From NCBI RefSeq assembly GCF_904849725.1, contig NC_058522.1:335735029-335799028 (forward strand): a DNA stretch of 64,000 bases. Direction: 5' to 3'. The notes beneath the pieces were generated by a model. It was not told the DNA's origin. It saw nothing but the letters and a program-made list of their open reading frames with translations, and searched no databases. The translations under genes and the position numbers were made by a program. The stretch is from Hordeum vulgare subsp. vulgare. Taxonomy: Eukaryota; Streptophyta; Magnoliopsida; Poales; Poaceae. Below, one piece after another: positions 61,322-64,000 of the stretch. Position 1 is the stretch's first letter. Every line of letters starts with the position of its first letter.

Positions 61322-62320
61322 TGAAAGCGCAATTGCTCGCTAAGGTGGTTATGATAATTGATCACAACATATGCATTAGTGGACTAATGATCTTATTCAA
61401 GTATATTTCAGAAAAGTTCAAAGATGCCTTGGCTATAGGTTTGTGAGGAGAAGCCCCTTGATGCAAGGATAGGAGTAGGATTGGCTCAAGCTTCAAGAAA
61501 GAAGACTCTACATTTTACATTTGTGAGAAATCACTTTGAGTCCATAGGAAAGCCAATACTATTAAAAGGGGGGTGAGGTATTATGATGAATTTGTTGCTC
61601 AAGTGCTTAGAGGTAGCCACCAAAAATATTCACTCATTCTCCCAGAAAATATCTCTGTCCAAAGCTATACCAACAAAATTGGTGCCACCAACTATTTCCA
61701 CTCGGCCCTACTGATTTTCCACCACACAGATCCTATGCCAAACCCTGCCATCTCGGTACGACCAACTTTCACATTGGTGCCACCGAGATTCAATGACCAA
61801 CGTTCTGTTGAGAAGATTTCAAGAATCGGAATTTCCGATTTTGAAATTGGTCTCACCGAGATTTTGAAACTGGTCTAGGTCATCATATTGGTACCACCGA
61901 GAATTCAAAAGTTGCCACATTTAGTGCAACTCAGTATTACCAAGATTCTTTTTGGTGTCACCGAGTTGGGTAGTAATGTTGTGACGGTTGGATTTTGGGG
62001 GATGCCTATATATAACCCCTCCACCTCCTCTCATTCGCAGAGGAAGCACTCAGAACACACTCACACTTGCCAAATCCATTTTTCTAAGAGAGGGACACCT
62101 ACTCATGTGTTGAGATCAAGAGATTCCAATCCAACCATTTGAACCTTTATTTCTAGCCTCCCCAAGTTGCTTTCCACAAGATTAATCTCTCCTACCCATG
62201 CCAAATCTGTGATATAGTGATTGAGTGTTGAGGAGACTATCTTTTGAAGCACAAGAGCAAGGAGTTCATCATTCTACCGCATCTATTACCTTTTGGAGGG
62301 TGGTGCCTCCTAGGTTGGTT
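61322..62320 (+). repeat. Copia-type LTR fragment
   Basis: Starts TGAAAGCGCAATTGCTCG, the complement-symmetric partner of the CTTTCA end of copia LTRs such as 29840-29845. It carries many CACCGAG and ACCGAGATT motifs and a TATATAAC box near 62006. It breaks off near 62320, before a TTCAATTGGTATC-type end, so it is a truncated LTR. It does not match the LTR at 28275 closely enough to be its partner by eye. Confidence 0.65.
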
Positions 62321-62870
62321 AGGTATCTGTCGGGGCAGGTTGCACTCGATCACCTATGGGACCCTTGTCCCCTTCATGATTCGGTGGGGAGATCGCATTG
62401 CACAAAGAGCAGAAACTACGAAGCAACACGATGATGGGACTCAAGGCGTTTACCCAGGTTCGGGCCACTAGGAAGCATAAAACCCTACTCCTGCTTTGGT
62501 GGATTGATTTGGGGGGAGATGGAGCTCGCACAGTGTTCTCCCCCGACAAGGGTTACCGTGGAGAGCCATTACGTGCGTACAAATGTTCTATAATCAGAAT
62601 TGTGTGCTATGTTTCCTTGGGCCTCCTTTTATATCTCAAGGGGCGTCCACGGTGGCAAAGAAACATGATTAGATAGCTAACATTGCTATCATACCTAACT
62701 CTGGAACTCAAGACAAAATGCCATAAATGCAGCCTTAGGTGGCGTGCGGGGGTGCGTCCCCGGCAAGCTCCTTTCATTGCTTTAGCTAACTATCGCACCA
62801 CAGCTTGACACGCCTATGGACGGGTGTCAAGGAGGCATAATTTGTCTTCCAGCATGTTGACACATGCACA
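62321..62870 (-). repeat. Possible gypsy LTR fragment, minus strand
   Basis: Begins GTCGGGGCAGG and contains TTTACCCAGGTTCGGGCCAC near 62450, then ACCCTACTCCTGC. I recognise this combination from Triticeae gypsy LTRs read in reverse. No terminus or coding domain confirms it. Confidence 0.35.
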
Positions 62871-62928
62871 ACAAGAGACAATTAGCCATCTGGGAGCTTG
62901 ACACCTCATCGATAACATGTTCATCCAT

Positions 62929-62982
62929 CCTTCTCCTCTCCTCCAACCTTCTCCTCTCCTCCATCCTTCTCCTCTCCTCCAA
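62929..62982. repeat. 18-bp tandem repeat, three copies
   Basis: Three head-to-tail copies of CCTTCTCCTCTCCTCCAA, the middle one ending CCAT. Read on the minus strand they give an alternating LEERRR/MEERRR pattern inside an 80-codon frame (62827-63069). That frame has no other recognisable feature. Confidence 0.85.
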
Positions 62983-62992
62983 CCTAGGGTTG

Positions 62993-64000
62993 CTCAACTT
63001 GCTCTTTTCTTGTTGTCTTCCCCTAATGGTCAGGGGGACGGGTCCAACAAATGTGTCTACCACCATCAAATCTTCCTCTTGTAACTATGACCTGCCCTTG
63101 TTCCAAATTGATGGCTCTCGGTTGAGAATCGTCTGGAAGAGCTTCAGGTGAGGGAGTGGGCGGTGCAGTGGTTGCATCAGGGATGGCCATGAGGGCGCAC
63201 CCGCCGCCGCATCGCCCGCTGTTTCAGTCTTGACGGAGCGCCATGTGGTTGACGCCACACTGAAATCTATAATGGAAACACAATATTGCTATGGACCGAG
63301 GCTCCGGTGCTCCTTCTTTGAGGTGATGGAGAAAAATAATCGGCAAGGTAACCTGGTTGCCTGCGGGTGGATGCAATGGTGATTCTATGGGTATCACGGT
63401 AGAGTCTCCAAACCATGGTGCCATATTTAGCGCAAATGGGTGGGAGTCTTTCTCCCGCGTGTTCTTTTCAAGGACAGGTGGATTCCCCGCCTTTGGACAC
63501 TAGGGACGACCATGCTCTCTGTGAGGGGTCCCGGAGAGCATGACGTCTTCCTCGACTGTGTTGAGGTGCCAGACGGTGGCGGAGCCGCCCGCCCGAGCAA
63601 TGGAGATGATGGAGGCTGTGATGGCGGGATCTTCGGCGTCCCAGGGACGGGGACGACGACTCTGACTCATCGTGATAGACGACAGCACCATCATCAACAA
63701 CTGACTTTGGTAGCGCCATCATCTACACCTGCCTTTTGCCCACCCGTGTCGGCTTTGTCCTCCCTTCCTGGGTGTAGGGCCCTTCTGGTCCTGGTGGGGA
63801 GGCATCCTTCCCGTCCTGGCTGGGAGGTGCCGAATCCCAGCCAGACACTCCTTTTGTCCTCTTTTTCTCCTCCATCCAATCCGTGAGAGGATAGGGACAA
63901 TAAAGGCATTACGGGGCACTTATATCTTTATAAAGCAAAAGATGTAGGCTCTTGCCAAACTTTTACTAGTGGAAATGTAATTTATTTTATGCTTTTTGTA
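62993..64000. other. Right-edge stretch, no gene recognised
   Basis: GC-rich around 63440-63890, with open frames on both strands that are compositional rather than conserved. The last 110 bp are AT-rich. It could be part of a transposon whose rest lies outside the window. Confidence 0.4.

Noticed and set aside
61322..62320. 3' LTR of the copia element at 28275
   Set aside because: Start sequence and motif content (ACCGAG rather than GGTTGTACC) differ too much by eye. A direct alignment would settle it.
63440..63886. 148-codon frame at the right edge
   Set aside because: Opposite-strand frames of similar size overlap it, and no domain or splice structure supports a gene.

Overview
The window looks like a Triticeae (wheat, barley or Aegilops type) nuclear chromosome. 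The evidence is a small gene island with plant-type introns, embedded in nested LTR retrotransposons whose LTRs begin TGATACGTCTCC or TGAAAGCGCAATTGC, plus Stowaway- and Tourist-type MITEs. These calls rest on reading motifs by eye. No database search was possible, so family names are given only where motifs justify them.

Layout. Positions 1-2539 hold the pol end of a broken Ty3/gypsy element on the minus strand (two RNase H domains, integrase running off the window edge). Positions 2540-6391 hold a 5'-truncated non-autonomous gypsy-like element with one unknown ORF and an intact-looking 3' LTR. A Tourist-like MITE (6462-6638) and a possible Mutator-like element (6927-7477) follow.

The gene island runs from about 7.5 to 22.3 kb and holds two convergent genes. 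The first (8324-12305, +) is a seven-exon gene for a 717-residue protein with EF-hand-like and mitochondrial carrier domains, resembling the plant SAMTL type. The second (22039 to 13090, -) is a three-exon gene for a 576-residue RBR E3 ubiquitin ligase with an N-terminal RNase H-like domain. Its first intron is about 7 kb because a 5'-truncated, frameshifted L1-type LINE sits in it in the sense orientation. A Stowaway MITE lies about 290 bp upstream of its start codon.

From about 23.4 to 62 kb the sequence is a stack of retrotransposons. A gypsy LTR (24623-26149) is flanked on both sides by internal sequence. Its downstream gag is cut at 28274 by a Ty1/copia element with LTR, PBS, gag, pol and a third ORF. 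That third ORF is split by a minus-strand non-autonomous gypsy element (37846-48516) and then cut by a plus-strand non-autonomous gypsy element (49079-61318). Each of those two carries an insertion of the same roughly 3.5-kb LTR family as a solo LTR, with perfect 5-bp target duplications (GGTTG and GTAAA). The plus-strand element also contains a minus-strand LTR copy (58491-60039). The right edge (61.3-64 kb) holds a copia-type LTR fragment, a possible reverse-oriented LTR piece, an 18-bp tandem repeat and about 1 kb with no recognisable gene.

Only the two island genes look like functional host genes. Every transposon reading frame examined has stops, frameshifts, missing domains or lost catalytic residues, except possibly the short unknown ORF at 2914-3330.
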